Below are positions 24,744 through 35,310 of a stretch of 64,000 nucleotides of DNA, one piece after another. Under the pieces are notes generated by a model, which was not told the DNA's origin, did no database searches, and saw nothing but the letters and a program-made list of their open reading frames with translations. The stretch covers positions 4,171,501-4,235,500 of the forward strand of contig NZ_PEFF01000001.1 in the NCBI RefSeq assembly GCF_002754375.1, read 5' to 3'. Position 1 is the first letter of the stretch, and each line of letters opens with the position of its first letter. The translations under genes and the position numbers were made by a program. This stretch comes from Variovorax sp. 54. GTDB lineage: Bacteria; Pseudomonadota; Gammaproteobacteria; Burkholderiales; Burkholderiaceae_C.

Positions 24744-25552
24744 GCGGGCAGGCGTGTCAGCACGACTTCGAGCACGAAGCGCGAGCCCACATAGGCCAGC
24801 AGCAGCAGCGCAGCGCCTGCGTACAGCACGCGTCGCGCGGTGCGCCCGCGCCAGCCGAAGCGCGCGCGCCCGGTCAGCAGCACGGCGAAGCTGAGCCAGG
24901 CGAGCACCGAGAAAATCGTCTTGTGGTCCCACTTCCACGCGCGGCCGGCGGCGCCGTAGAGCTGTTCGCTGAACAGCAGGCCGGCCAGCAGCGTGGCCGA
25001 CAGCAGCACGAAGCCCGCCGTGACGAAGCGGAAGGTGAGCCGTTCCAGCGTGAGCAGCGGCACGCCGGCCTGTGCATCGGCACTGGCAAGGCGGATCTGC
25101 TTTTCAGCCCGCGTGATCAGCCAGGCGTGGACCACGGCGGCGCCGAACAGGCCGTACGAAGCGATGCCCAGCGCCAGGTGCAGCGGCAGCCAGGGCGAGG
25201 CGCTGACATGCAGCGGCGTGCCGGGGAACAGCAGCGCCAGCAGCACGGCAGCCGCGCCCAGCCAGGCCAGCGCACGGCGTGCCTTCAGTTGCGGGTACAG
25301 GCGGCTTTCGACCGCATAGACCGTGAGCACCAGCCACGCCGTGACCGACAGCGCCGGCGCAAAACCGAAGCGAGGGTCGCCGCCGATCAGCCCGTGGCCC
25401 AGCACCGCAGCGTGCAGCAGCCATGCGATGCCGAGCGCCCATTGGGTGGTCTGGCGGCTGAGCCGCGCACCGGCGGCAGCGGCAAAACCGTAGGCTGCCG
25501 CGGTGGCGATGCCCAGCGCCACGCCGAGTGGAGAGGGGATCGCTAAAATCAT
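24740..25552 (-). CDS. CcsA/HemX-like cytochrome c assembly membrane protein
   Basis: 270 residues with about eight membrane helices and the CcsA/YpjD (CcmC/CcmF/CcsA superfamily) pattern. Near residue 225 there is WKWDHKTIFSVLAWLSFA, reminiscent of the tryptophan-rich WWD region. Members divergent from ffh are generally the YpjD/CorE-like group, implicated in haem-related or cation functions but not firmly assigned. TATACA lies 7 nt upstream of ATG 25552. It is the first gene of the ccsA-PP0621-pilS-pilR-ampD run. Confidence 0.85.
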   Translation of the reverse strand: MILAIPSPLGVALGIATAAAYGFAAAAGARLSRQTTQWALGIAWLLHAAVLGHGLIGGDPRFGFAPALSVTAWLVLTVYAVESRLYPQLKARRALAWLGAAAVLLALLFPGTPLHVSASPWLPLHLALGIASYGLFGAAVVHAWLITRAEKQIRLASADAQAGVPLLTLERLTFRFVTAGFVLLSATLLAGLLFSEQLYGAAGRAWKWDHKTIFSVLAWLSFAVLLTGRARFGWRGRTARRVLYAGAALLLLAYVGSRFVLEVVLTRLPA

Positions 25553-25746
25553 CGGTGGAGTGTATAGGCTCGCCTCGAGGCTTCGCGCACGTCGTGTCGC
25601 TTCGCCCACCCCCTGCCGGGGGCAACACCCGTGGTCCGGCACAGCCGGTTGCGCGGGGTTCCACGACAGAGCGAGCCCGCATACCGCTTCCAGGTTTTCA
25701 CGACTTTCCATCGGTCCGCTGCCGCGGACAACAAGGTATTTCCTTC

Positions 25747-27141
25747 ATGGCCACCGCCCTCACCGAAAAGTTCTCCCGCCTCGTCAAGACGATGAGCGGC
25801 CAGGCGCGCATCACCGAAAGCAACGTGCAGGACATGCTGCGCGAGGTACGCATGGCGCTGCTGGAGGCCGACGTGGCGCTGCCCGTGGTGCGCGACTTCG
25901 TCGCCCGCGTGAAAGACAAGGCGCTGGGCCAGGAAGTGCTGGGCTCGCTCAAGCCGGGCCAGGCGCTGGTCGGCATCGTCAACCGCGAACTCGCCGCCAC
26001 CATGGGCGAGGGCGTGTCGGACATCAACCTCGCGGCCCAGCCGCCCGCCGTGATCCTCATGGCCGGCCTGCAGGGCGCCGGCAAGACCACCACCACCGCC
26101 AAGCTGGCCAAGCACCTGATCGAGAAGCGCAAGAAGAAGGTGCTCACCGTGTCGGGCGACGTGTACCGCCCGGCCGCCATCGAGCAGCTCAAGACGGTGA
26201 CCAAGCAGGCCGGCGCCGAGTGGTTCCCGAGCACGCCCGACCAGAAGCCGCTGGACATCGCGCGCGCCGCGCTCGACCACGCCAAGCGCCACTACTTCGA
26301 CGTGCTGCTGGTCGACACGGCCGGCCGCCTCGCGATCGACGAAGTGCTGATGACCGAAATCAAGCAGCTGCACGCCGAGCTGGATCCGGTCGAAACCCTG
26401 TTCGTGGTCGATGCCATGCAGGGCCAGGACGCGATCAACACCGCCAAGGCCTTCAAGGAAGCGCTGCCGCTCACCGGCATCATCCTGACCAAGACCGACG
26501 GCGACTCGCGCGGCGGTGCGGCGCTGTCGGTGCGCCAGGTCACGGGCGTGCCGATCAAGTTCGCCGGCACGAGCGAGAAGATCGACGGCCTCGAAGTGTT
26601 CGACGCCGAGCGCCACGCCGGCCGCATCCTGGGCATGGGCGACATCGTCGCGCTGGTCGAGCAGGTCACGGCCGGCGTCGACGTCGAAGCGGCGCAGAAG
26701 CTCGCGGCCAAGGTCAAGAGCGGCGCGGGCTTCGATCTGAACGACTTCCTCGGCCAGCTGCAGCAGATGAAGCAGATGGGCGGTCTCTCCAGCCTGATGG
26801 ACAAGCTGCCCCAGCAGATGGCCGCCAAGGCCAGCGAAGCCGACATGACCCGCGCAGAGCGCGACATCCGCCGCAAGGAAGGCATCATCCAGAGCATGAC
26901 GCCGCTGGAGCGCCGCAAGCCCGAGCTGCTCAAGGCCACGCGCAAGCGCCGCATCGCGGCCGGCGCCGGCGTGCAGGTTCAGGAAGTGAACCGCCTGCTC
27001 AACGAGTTCGAGCAGATGCAGGGGATGATGAAGAAGATGAAGGGTGGCGGCCTGATGAAGATGATGAAGAAGATGGGCGGCATGAAGGGCATGGGCGGAA
27101 TGCCCGGCATGGGCGGAGGCGGCGGCAAGCTGCCGTTCTGA
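25747..27141 (+). CDS. ffh: Signal recognition particle protein Ffh
   Basis: 464 residues. The N domain (helical bundle) is followed by the G domain with the P-loop MAGLQGAGKTTTTAKLA, DTAGRL and TKTDGD, and by a methionine-rich M domain ending in a Met/Gly-rich tail (KMGGMKGMGGMPGMGGG). It binds 4.5S RNA and signal sequences and docks with FtsY to target inner membrane proteins. It is divergent from the CcsA-like gene. A TAAAAT at 25544-25549 in the shared upstream region could be its -10, giving a leader of about 190 nt. Confidence 0.97.
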   Translation: MATALTEKFSRLVKTMSGQARITESNVQDMLREVRMALLEADVALPVVRDFVARVKDKALGQEVLGSLKPGQALVGIVNRELAATMGEGVSDINLAAQPPAVILMAGLQGAGKTTTTAKLAKHLIEKRKKKVLTVSGDVYRPAAIEQLKTVTKQAGAEWFPSTPDQKPLDIARAALDHAKRHYFDVLLVDTAGRLAIDEVLMTEIKQLHAELDPVETLFVVDAMQGQDAINTAKAFKEALPLTGIILTKTDGDSRGGAALSVRQVTGVPIKFAGTSEKIDGLEVFDAERHAGRILGMGDIVALVEQVTAGVDVEAAQKLAAKVKSGAGFDLNDFLGQLQQMKQMGGLSSLMDKLPQQMAAKASEADMTRAERDIRRKEGIIQSMTPLERRKPELLKATRKRRIAAGAGVQVQEVNRLLNEFEQMQGMMKKMKGGGLMKMMKKMGGMKGMGGMPGMGGGGGKLPF

Positions 27142-27169
27142 GCGGACGCCCCGACCCTCTCTTATATAT

Positions 27170-27210
27170 AAGAAGGCCCGCCGGTTCGCACCGGCGGGCC
27201 TTCTTGTTTT
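27170..27210 (+). terminator. Terminator after ffh
   Basis: A 15-bp perfect stem AAGAAGGCCCGCCGG (27170-27184) and CCGGCGGGCCTTCTT (27191-27205) has a 6-nt loop and is followed by GTTTT. The A-rich start could also serve the minus strand, but mdoH has its own terminator. Confidence 0.9.
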
Positions 27211-27230
27211 CAGGTCTGTCACGCGCCATG

Positions 27231-27256
27231 AAAAAAGCCGACCCTGAGGTCGGCTT
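27231..27256 (-). terminator. Terminator after mdoH
   Basis: On the minus strand AAGCCGACC and GGTCGGCTT form a 9-bp stem with a 4-nt loop, followed by a TTTTTT run. It lies about 27 bp beyond the mdoH stop. Confidence 0.88.
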
Positions 27257-27282
27257 CTTGTGGGTGCTGTGTCTTCAGCGCA

Positions 27283-29298
27283 TCAGGCGGTTGCCAGTGC
27301 CGGGCGCGCCAGGCGCAGCGCATGCATCCACGCACGACGCAGCACGGCGGGCGAACGCGATTCCTCGGGAATCAGCAGGAAGCCGCGGTCGCGCAGCGTG
27401 GTGCCCAGCGCGATCTGGCTGGTCAGCACGGTCAGCGGGATCGCCAGCAGCAGCGGCAGGCCGACAGGCATGAGCCAGATCAGCGCGCTCGGGTCGATCA
27501 TGGCGACACCGACGGCCAGCATGGCAATCACCAGCGTCATGGGGGCCAGCTGGGTTGCAGCGACCTTCCACGGCACGGCGTTGGCTTCACGCGGGGGCGA
27601 CTTCCAGTCGAGCTTGATGCCGGTGAGGGCGACCAGCACGAACAGCGAGTGGGCCAGCATGCGCACCGGGGCTTGCACGATGGCCAGGCCGGCTTCGAGC
27701 ACCGAGCTCTTCACGAGGCCCCACACACCACCGTACTGGCGTTGCTCGCCGCGCATCAGCACGGCGGCGATGCCCAGCACGCGCGGCAGGAACAGCAGGC
27801 ACAGGGTCCAGACCCACAGGCCGGCCAGTTCGGCGGGCAGCACGCTCCAGCTCGACACGAGGCTCGAGCCGCTCAGCCACAGGGCGGTGCCCAGCGTCAG
27901 GAACGCGAGCCACAGCGGGGCCGAGGCATACGCCATGGTGCCGGTCACGAACATTGCGCGGTGCACCGGGTGGATGCCGGGTTCGGCCATCAGGCGGGCG
28001 TTCTGCAGGTTGCCCTGGCACCAGCGGCGGTCACGTTGCAGCTCGGCCAGCAGGTCCGGCGGTTGCTGTTCGTAGCTGCCGACCAGGTCGGACACCAGCC
28101 ACACGTGGTAGCCGGCGCGGCGCATCAGCGCGGCTTCGACGAAGTCGTGCGACATGATGCCGCCCGACATGCCGCCGGTGCCCTTGATGGGGGCCAGCGC
28201 GCAATGCTTCATGAAGGCTTCGACGCGGATGATCGCGTTGTGGCCCCAGTAGTGCGACTCGCCGAGCTGCCAGAACTGCATGCCCAGCGTGAACAGGCGA
28301 CCCGTCACGCGCGAGGCGAACTGCTGTGCACGAGCGTGCAGCGTGACGTGGCCGATGGCCTGCGTCGCGGTCTGGATGATGCCGGCGGTGGGGTTGGCTT
28401 CCATCAGCTTGACCATCGAGGACAGGCAGTCGCCGCTCATCACGGAGTCGGCGTCGAGCACGACCATGTAGCGGTAGTCCTTGCCCCAGCGGCGGCAGAA
28501 GTCGGCCACGTTGCCGGCCTTGCGGTGCGTGCGGCGGGTGCGCAGGCGGTAGTACACCTCGACCTGCGGCTGGTTCGGGCTTTCGGCCAGGGCGGCGCGC
28601 AGGTCTTCCCAGGCGGCGCGCTCGGCGGCGGCGGTCTCGGGGTTGTAGCTGTCGGACAGCACGAACACGTCGAACTGCTTGGCGTGGCCCGTGGTGGCGA
28701 CCGATTCGCAGGTGGCGCGCAGGCCGGCGAACACCGTGGCCACGTCCTCGTTGCAGATCGGCATGATGATCGCGGTGCGTGCCTCGGGGTTCATCGGGTG
28801 GTGGACCACCTGTTTCGCCGAGAGGGCGTGCTTGTCACCGCGCACGGAGACATAGAAGCCCATGAGCGCGGTCACGAAGCCAGTGACGACCCAGCCCGAC
28901 AGCAGGCCGTACAGGCCGATCTGGCCGTATTCGAGCCAGACGTTGTCGTAGTCGGGTTGCACGCTGGCGAATAGCGACGACGCGATCACGGTGCTCAGCA
29001 GCGTGAGCAGCATGAAGGCGAGGCGGCGCTGGCCGGCGGCGCGTTCCCAGGCCTGGGGGGCCGGGGCGGCCTGCTTGGCGGCGGGGGCGCTGTCGGCATT
29101 GCGGCCGGCGCCCAGGCGCACGAGCATGGCGGTGCCCAGGCTGTTCCAGAAACCGCGCCAGGGGCGCGGTGCCATGGAGCCGCGATTCACCGGCGGTGCG
29201 GTGACGGCGTTGGGGTGGCGTTCCTCGCGCAGCGCGCTGCGGCGCGCGATGTCGGATTCGGCGAGGACGTTGAGGTGGGAGAAGTCGTTCGGCTTCAT
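27283..29298 (-). CDS. mdoH: Osmoregulated periplasmic glucan glucosyltransferase
   Basis: 671 residues, also called OpgH. Several membrane segments flank a GT2 glycosyltransferase core ([62 protein letters not shown]). The QxxRW-type motif is DRRWCQGN. It polymerises glucose from UDP-glucose across the inner membrane to form OPG backbones. It is shorter than E. coli MdoH (847) at both ends and lacks about the last 130 residues. The usual partner mdoG is not adjacent. The upstream region carries a sigma-54 promoter with GlrR-type enhancer and IHF sites. Start ATG 29298 is chosen because an upstream frame extension has no MdoH similarity. Confidence 0.9.
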   Translation of the reverse strand: MKPNDFSHLNVLAESDIARRSALREERHPNAVTAPPVNRGSMAPRPWRGFWNSLGTAMLVRLGAGRNADSAPAAKQAAPAPQAWERAAGQRRLAFMLLTLLSTVIASSLFASVQPDYDNVWLEYGQIGLYGLLSGWVVTGFVTALMGFYVSVRGDKHALSAKQVVHHPMNPEARTAIIMPICNEDVATVFAGLRATCESVATTGHAKQFDVFVLSDSYNPETAAAERAAWEDLRAALAESPNQPQVEVYYRLRTRRTHRKAGNVADFCRRWGKDYRYMVVLDADSVMSGDCLSSMVKLMEANPTAGIIQTATQAIGHVTLHARAQQFASRVTGRLFTLGMQFWQLGESHYWGHNAIIRVEAFMKHCALAPIKGTGGMSGGIMSHDFVEAALMRRAGYHVWLVSDLVGSYEQQPPDLLAELQRDRRWCQGNLQNARLMAEPGIHPVHRAMFVTGTMAYASAPLWLAFLTLGTALWLSGSSLVSSWSVLPAELAGLWVWTLCLLFLPRVLGIAAVLMRGEQRQYGGVWGLVKSSVLEAGLAIVQAPVRMLAHSLFVLVALTGIKLDWKSPPREANAVPWKVAATQLAPMTLVIAMLAVGVAMIDPSALIWLMPVGLPLLLAIPLTVLTSQIALGTTLRDRGFLLIPEESRSPAVLRRAWMHALRLARPALATA

Positions 29299-29306
29299 CG
29301 TTTCAT

Positions 29307-29507
29307 TCACCAACGTTGCTTGTCGAGGGGGGTGTCGCCAATGGCCGGAAGGCGCTTGAAGACGCAGTCCGTGGCGGCGCCGCCAACGCCCGAGAGCGCG
29401 GTCAGCGAATGGCCCGCGGCACGGGGCCGCGAGGAGGAAAACTGCTTTTGACGCAGGCCGTCGCGCTGCGGACGCAGTGCGAAAGATGGGCTGGTAAGTG
29501 CTGTCAT
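29307..29507 (-). CDS. Possible small protein upstream of mdoH
   Basis: A 66-codon frame from ATG 29507 to a TGA 8 nt before the mdoH ATG. It begins MTALTSPSFALRPQRDGLRQ and ends KRLPAIGDTPLDKQRW. There is no signal peptide or known motif. About 74% of its codons end in G or C, less than in the surrounding genes. It would start within 1-2 nt of the predicted sigma-54 transcription start, so it would need leaderless initiation. It may be a real coupled leader gene, or the region may simply be 5' UTR or hold a small RNA. Confidence 0.3.
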   Translation of the reverse strand: MTALTSPSFALRPQRDGLRQKQFSSSRPRAAGHSLTALSGVGGAATDCVFKRLPAIGDTPLDKQRW

Positions 29508-29519
29508 GCCAGTACAGGG

Positions 29520-29534
29520 GCAAACCCTGTGCCA
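29520..29534 (-). promoter_or_regulatory. Sigma-54 promoter reading toward mdoH
   Basis: On the minus strand TGGCAC (29534-29529), a 5-nt spacer and TTGC (29523-29520) match the sigma-54 -24/-12 consensus TGGCACG-N4-TTGC at all ten core positions. GG and GC have the required 10-bp spacing. Predicted transcription start is about 29508, giving a 210-nt leader before mdoH. Confidence 0.85.
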
Positions 29535-29553
29535 GCCTGGAAAAACGCTTTCA

Positions 29554-29566
29554 AATCAACGACTTG
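29554..29566 (+). promoter_or_regulatory. IHF site, promoter-proximal
   Basis: AATCAACGACTTG matches the IHF consensus WATCAANNNNTTR exactly. It is part of an 18-bp direct repeat (29548-29565) whose copy is at 29673-29690. Its centre is near -52 from the predicted sigma-54 start, between the promoter and the enhancer sites. Confidence 0.7.
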
Positions 29567-29628
29567 GCGCGACTCGGAGCGTTTTCCGGTGGGGGAGGGG
29601 CCTGTTGGACCCCCGAAACCCCTGTTTT

Positions 29629-29646
29629 TGTCGCCGAATCCCGACA
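29629..29646. promoter_or_regulatory. GlrR-type enhancer site A
   Basis: TGTC-N10-GACA, with TGTC at 29629-29632 and GACA at 29643-29646. This is the palindromic motif known for enterobacterial GlrR (QseF) at glmY. Its centre is near -129 from the predicted sigma-54 start toward mdoH. Confidence 0.75.
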
Positions 29647-29678
29647 AGCCGGGGAGACCTAGGGAAAACAGCCTTTCA

Positions 29679-29691
29679 AATCAACGACTTA
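29679..29691 (+). promoter_or_regulatory. IHF site, distal
   Basis: AATCAACGACTTA is a second exact match to WATCAANNNNTTR, in the second copy of the 18-bp direct repeat. Its centre is near -177. It lies between the two GlrR-type sites. Confidence 0.65.
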
Positions 29692-29700
29692 GGCCTGTCG

Positions 29701-31085
<1,385 letters not shown>

Positions 31086-31089
<4 letters not shown>

Positions 31090-31739
31090 GGGTTCGTTCT
31101 GCTTCCGTTGGCGGGCGTGACAGGTGCCGGCGTGTTGGGCCGGGCGAAGCTGCGCTCGATGGCGCGCAGCGCCTCGATGCGGTCGTTGAGCTGGTCGATG
31201 CGACGCTGGCTGTCGCGCAGCTGCTGCACCTGCTTGTCGCGGTCGTCCTCGACGCGGCGTTGCTCGATGTAACGCGCCGCCAGCACCCGTGCGAGCGGAT
31301 GCAGCGGCTGGGCCTCGGGCGCGGGGTTGGCGATCACGCGCTGCAGCAGGCCCAGCGCGCGCGCCAGGTCGGCCGGCACGCGGGTCTGCGCGAGCAGGAT
31401 CGCGAGCTGCATCTGCGCCGCGGGCGTTTCGCCCTGTTCGCTGACGCGCGCAATTTCGGCGCTCAGGTCGGCGCCGCCCAGCGGGCGCACCTTGTCGGCG
31501 TAGGCCAGCAGGGTCGCGAGGGGGCCTTGCGTGAGCTGCGTGAAGAGCGAAGCCGGCTGCGTGGCCGGCGCGCGGGGCTCGGCCTCGACCGGCACCACGC
31601 GCGGCGCGGCCACGGGCGGCGGCAGCGCGTCGGCTTCGGCCGGCGGCTTGGGCTGGGAGGCGCAGGCTGCCAGCAGCAGGGCGCATGGCACGGCCATGGC
31701 CCCGATGAAGGTGGATCTGCGGACGAACGAAAGGAACAT
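31086..31739 (-). CDS. YfhG/QseG-like outer membrane lipoprotein
   Basis: 217 residues with a lipoprotein signal (lipobox LLAAC, Cys near residue 26), a Pro/Ala-rich linker, and an alpha-helical body ending in a coiled-coil segment (RDKQVQQLRDSQRRIDQLNDRIEALRAIE). In enterobacteria QseG (YfhG) binds the periplasmic part of QseE (GlrK) and tunes its activity. Position between glrK and glrR and domain type support the same role here, though primary sequence similarity is probably low. It overlaps glrR by 4 bp (ATGA). Confidence 0.8.
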
Positions 31740-31784
31740 GGGTCGAAAAAGCGCGGGGCGGTGTTGAAGAGGGGGTGTCCGGGG

Positions 31785-33212
31785 TCAGGTCGTGCGCGGC
31801 AGTTCGATGCGAAAGCGTGCACCGGGGCCGTCCGGCAGCAGGGCGATGCGGCCCCCATGGGCTGCAATGTACTCCTGCACGATGGAAAGTCCGATGCCGG
31901 TGCCTTTCACCGTGTGCTCGGGCTGGCGCTCGCCGCGGAAGAAGGGTTCGAAGATGCGGTCGCGGTCGTTCACGGCAATGCCGGGGCCGGCGTCGCACAC
32001 GTCGATGTGCACTGCCTCGGGCGTGCCCGACACGGCCAGCGTGATCACGCCGCCCGCGGCCGAGAAGCGGATCGCGTTCGACAGCAGGTTGGCGATGGCG
32101 GTGCCGAGCTTGGTGCGGTCGACCGTGAGCGTGATCGGCTCGCCCTCGGCGCGCACGCGCAGGCCGTGTGCCTGCCACTGCAGGCGCTGGGCCTCGATCT
32201 GCTCTTCGATCAGCGGCAGCAGCTCGGTGCGCTCGCGGCGCAGCTCGCGCGCCTCGAAGGCGGCGGCGTTGAAGCGCAGCAGTGCCTCGATCTGGTTCTG
32301 CAGCGACACGGTGTTCTGCTGCAGGATCTGCGCGACTTCGAGCTGCGCCGGGTTCAGCGGACCGGTCACGCCGTCTTCGAGCAGCGACACGCCTTCGCGC
32401 AGCGCCGCCAGCGGCGTCTTCAGCTCGTGCGACACGTGGCGCAGAAAGCGCGCCTTGTCGGCATCGAGTTCGGTCAGCCGCAGCCGCAGCCATTCGAGCT
32501 GCTGCGACACGCGCCGCACGTCGGCCGGGCCGCGGATGTCGATGGGTTCGTCGAGCCGGTTCTGGCCCAGGCCGACGATGGCGTTCTCGAGCCGCTTGAA
32601 GGGCCGCGCCAGCCAGATGCCGAAGGCCAGCGCCAGCGACACGGCCAGCACGCTGGCGGCCACCACCTCGCGCATCAACCGGCGGCGTGCGTTTTCGATG
32701 CGCTTGGCCAGCGCGTCGTTCTGCGTTTCGATCAGGAACTGCGCCTGCTGGGCGAGGTTGGTGTTCAGCGCGTCGAGTTCGCGGAACTGCATCGCCATCG
32801 TGCTTTCGCGCGCCAGGGCGCTGTCGGGGCTGCCGCTGAGCAGCCCTTCGATCACGCCGAGCTGGCTGCGCCACATGTCGATGCCGGCGGCCGGCAGGCC
32901 GTTGCGTTCCAGGCGCTCCAGCACCTGATGCGCCTCGCGCGCCGCCTCGTCGAAGCGGCGGCGCAGCACGGCGTCGTTGAGCACCAGCGACTGGCGCCCC
33001 GCGCGCTCCATGGCCGCGCTGCGTTCGGCCAGCGACTGCGAAGCGCCCGACAGGCGCAGCGCACGCGCGGCAGCGTCGCGGCTTTGCGTGACGAGCGCGT
33101 CGTACTGCAGCACCGAGCGCAGCGCCACGCCCACCAGCAGCGCGGTGATCAGCAGGAAGGCAAACAGCAGGAGCTGCTGGAACGAGCCCCGGACGGACGG
33201 ACGTTTCGCCAT
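31785..33212 (-). CDS. glrK: Sensor histidine kinase GlrK (QseE-like)
   Basis: 475 residues: an N-terminal membrane helix (about 12-35), a helical periplasmic domain (about 36-180), a second membrane helix (about 183-205), HAMP, HisKA with the H box FLRHVSHELKTPLAALREG, and HATPase (NLLSNAIRFS, GTGIGLSIVQEYI). It is the cognate kinase of GlrR and probably monitors the cell envelope. Its start overlaps the miaB stop by one base (TGATG), so miaB, glrK, the lipoprotein and glrR may form one transcript. Confidence 0.9.
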   Translation of the reverse strand: MAKRPSVRGSFQQLLLFAFLLITALLVGVALRSVLQYDALVTQSRDAAARALRLSGASQSLAERSAAMERAGRQSLVLNDAVLRRRFDEAAREAHQVLERLERNGLPAAGIDMWRSQLGVIEGLLSGSPDSALARESTMAMQFRELDALNTNLAQQAQFLIETQNDALAKRIENARRRLMREVVAASVLAVSLALAFGIWLARPFKRLENAIVGLGQNRLDEPIDIRGPADVRRVSQQLEWLRLRLTELDADKARFLRHVSHELKTPLAALREGVSLLEDGVTGPLNPAQLEVAQILQQNTVSLQNQIEALLRFNAAAFEARELRRERTELLPLIEEQIEAQRLQWQAHGLRVRAEGEPITLTVDRTKLGTAIANLLSNAIRFSAAGGVITLAVSGTPEAVHIDVCDAGPGIAVNDRDRIFEPFFRGERQPEHTVKGTGIGLSIVQEYIAAHGGRIALLPDGPGARFRIELPRTT

Positions 33213-34576
33213 CAGTGGGCGAGCGCCGTGGCGGCAGCAGCAGCCAGGGCCGATTCGCGCGTGACCACTTCGCCGCGCAGCGTGTACGCCAGCGAGCGGG
33301 TGATGCGCAGGTCGGCCATCTGGCCCACGAGGCGGGCGTCGCCCTCGAAGTTGACGACGCGGTTGCAGGCGGTGCGGCCCATGAGTTCGTTCGCGTCCTT
33401 GCGCGAGGCGCCCTCGACCAGCACGCGCTGCGTGCTGCCCACGAGCGCATCGCCGAAGCGGCGCACGTTGCCATCGATGACGCGTTGCAGCGTCTGCAGG
33501 CGCGCCAGCTTCACCTCGTGCGGCGTGTCGTCGGCCAGCGCGGCGGCGGGCGTGCCGGGGCGCGGGCTGAAGATGAAGCTGAAGCTGTTGTCGAACTGGC
33601 AGTCGTCGATGAGCTTCATCATCTTGTCGAAGTCGGCATCGGTCTCGCCGGGGAAGCCGACGATGAAGTCACTGGACAGGGCCAGGTCGGGGCGGATGGC
33701 GCGCAGCTTGCGCACCGTGCTCTTGTATTCCATGGCCGTGTAGCCGCGCTTCATGGCCATGAGGATGCGGTCGCTGCCGTGCTGCACCGGCAGGTGCAAA
33801 TGCGAGACGAGCTGCGGCACCTTGGCGTAGGCCTCGATGAGCCGCGGCGTGAACTCGTTCGGGTGGCTGGTGGTGTAGCGGATGCGCTCGATGCCGGGGA
33901 TCTCGGCCACGTACTCGATGAGCAGCGCGAAGTCGGCAATTTCGGCGGTGTCGCCCATCTTGCCGCGGTAGGCGTTCACGTTCTGGCCCAGCAGCGTGAT
34001 CTCGCGCACGCCCTGGTCGGCCAGGCCGGCGATCTCGACCAGCACGTCGTCCAGCGGGCGGTTCACTTCCTCGCCGCGGGTGTAGGGCACCACGCAGTAG
34101 CTGCAGTACTTGGAGCAGCCTTCCATGATCGACACGAAAGCGGTCGCGCCTTCGACGCGCGCGGGCGGCAGGTGGTCGAACTTCTCGATTTCTGGGAAGC
34201 TGATGTCGACCTGCGGGCGGTCGAGCCTTTCGCGGTCGTTCAGCATTTCGGGCAGGCGGTGCAGCGTCTGCGGGCCGAACACGATGTCGACGTAGGGCGC
34301 GCGCGCGATGATGGCCTGGCCTTCCTGGCTCGCCACGCAGCCGCCCACGCCGATCTTCACGCCCTTGGCCTTCAGGTGCTTCACGCGGCCGAGGTCGGAG
34401 AACACCTTCTCTTGTGCCTTCTCGCGCACCGAGCAGGTGTTGAACAGGATGAGGTCGGCCTCGTCCACGTTCTGCGTGGGCTCGTAGCCCTGCGCGGCGT
34501 GCAGTACGTCGGCCATCTTGTCCGAGTCGTACTCGTTCATCTGGCAGCCGAAGGTCTTGATGAATACTTTTTTCAT
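33212..34576 (-). CDS. miaB: tRNA-2-methylthio-N6-isopentenyladenosine synthase
   Basis: 454 residues of radical-SAM methylthiotransferase. It has the N-terminal UPF0004 domain ([20 protein letters not shown], with cluster cysteines in [11 protein letters not shown] and GGCVASQEG), the radical SAM motif [15 protein letters not shown], and a C-terminal TRAM domain. It adds the methylthio group to ms2i6A37 in tRNAs that read UNN codons, including Phe, Tyr and Trp tRNAs. Its modification state can affect attenuation at aromatic leader peptides, so it is functionally relevant to the aroG leader in this window. Confidence 0.96.
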   Translation of the reverse strand: MKKVFIKTFGCQMNEYDSDKMADVLHAAQGYEPTQNVDEADLILFNTCSVREKAQEKVFSDLGRVKHLKAKGVKIGVGGCVASQEGQAIIARAPYVDIVFGPQTLHRLPEMLNDRERLDRPQVDISFPEIEKFDHLPPARVEGATAFVSIMEGCSKYCSYCVVPYTRGEEVNRPLDDVLVEIAGLADQGVREITLLGQNVNAYRGKMGDTAEIADFALLIEYVAEIPGIERIRYTTSHPNEFTPRLIEAYAKVPQLVSHLHLPVQHGSDRILMAMKRGYTAMEYKSTVRKLRAIRPDLALSSDFIVGFPGETDADFDKMMKLIDDCQFDNSFSFIFSPRPGTPAAALADDTPHEVKLARLQTLQRVIDGNVRRFGDALVGSTQRVLVEGASRKDANELMGRTACNRVVNFEGDARLVGQMADLRITRSLAYTLRGEVVTRESALAAAAATALAH

Positions 34577-34665
34577 GGGGAGCTCTCTGTGCCCTTCGAA
34601 AAGGTGAAGGGCTGCGAGGCGCGCGTGGCGCCCGCGGATTTTTGCTTGCTTGCGGGGTGGCCGCG

Positions 34666-35124
34666 TTACTGCGTGTTCACCGTGTCGTTCGAGACGAACG
34701 GCCAGATGTTCAGGAACGGCTTGTTCAGCGATTCACGGCTGGCCATGGCCTCGTCGGGCGTCAGGATCCAGACCTCGCGCAGCAGCCCGGCGGCGTCGCG
34801 CGTGTAGTTCACGAGGTACTTCTGGCCAATGATGGCGCCGGGCATCACCAGCATGTTCTGCGGGCTGCGGATGCGCGCACCGGCGCCCAGGCGGTCGGCC
34901 CGGCCGTCGAGCTCGACGTCGGGGGCGCTGGTCACCATGAACTTGCCGCGCAGCGTGCCGATGGGGAAGTTGCGCCCGCCATTGAGCGATTCGTTCTGCG
35001 TCTGCGGACGGGGCACTTCGTCCTGGGCGCTGGCGTGGAGCGAGAAAAGGGCTGCGGCGCCGGCAACGGCTGCGCAAAGGGCGAGGGAGGTGAGTGTTTT
35101 CGTGGGTGTCTTGCAGCGGTTCAT
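34666..35124 (-). CDS. Conserved hypothetical exported protein
   Basis: 152 residues with a cleavable signal peptide ([27 protein letters not shown], ending near HASA-QD). The mature part has no recognised domain. It contains [18 protein letters not shown] and a region reading [19 protein letters not shown], suggesting a small beta-rich periplasmic domain. Similar proteins exist in related Comamonadaceae as far as I recall. It lies 89 bp upstream of miaB on the same strand. Confidence 0.75.
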   Translation of the reverse strand: MNRCKTPTKTLTSLALCAAVAGAAALFSLHASAQDEVPRPQTQNESLNGGRNFPIGTLRGKFMVTSAPDVELDGRADRLGAGARIRSPQNMLVMPGAIIGQKYLVNYTRDAAGLLREVWILTPDEAMASRESLNKPFLNIWPFVSNDTVNTQ

Positions 35125-35310
35125 GGGGTATATCCAGAGGCTGTGGACCGGCGATTTTAGCGAGGGGGTGTTTTCCCCTATGCCGGAGCGCAGCGGGTGG
35201 TGCGGGGGCTTTCTGTCGGCCTGCTTTACATTTCTTTACGGTGCCCGTGAACACTGCGCGTCGGCCACTGCTCCAATAGATGCTGTCAGCCCAAAGTGCA
35301 CAAGAACTCC

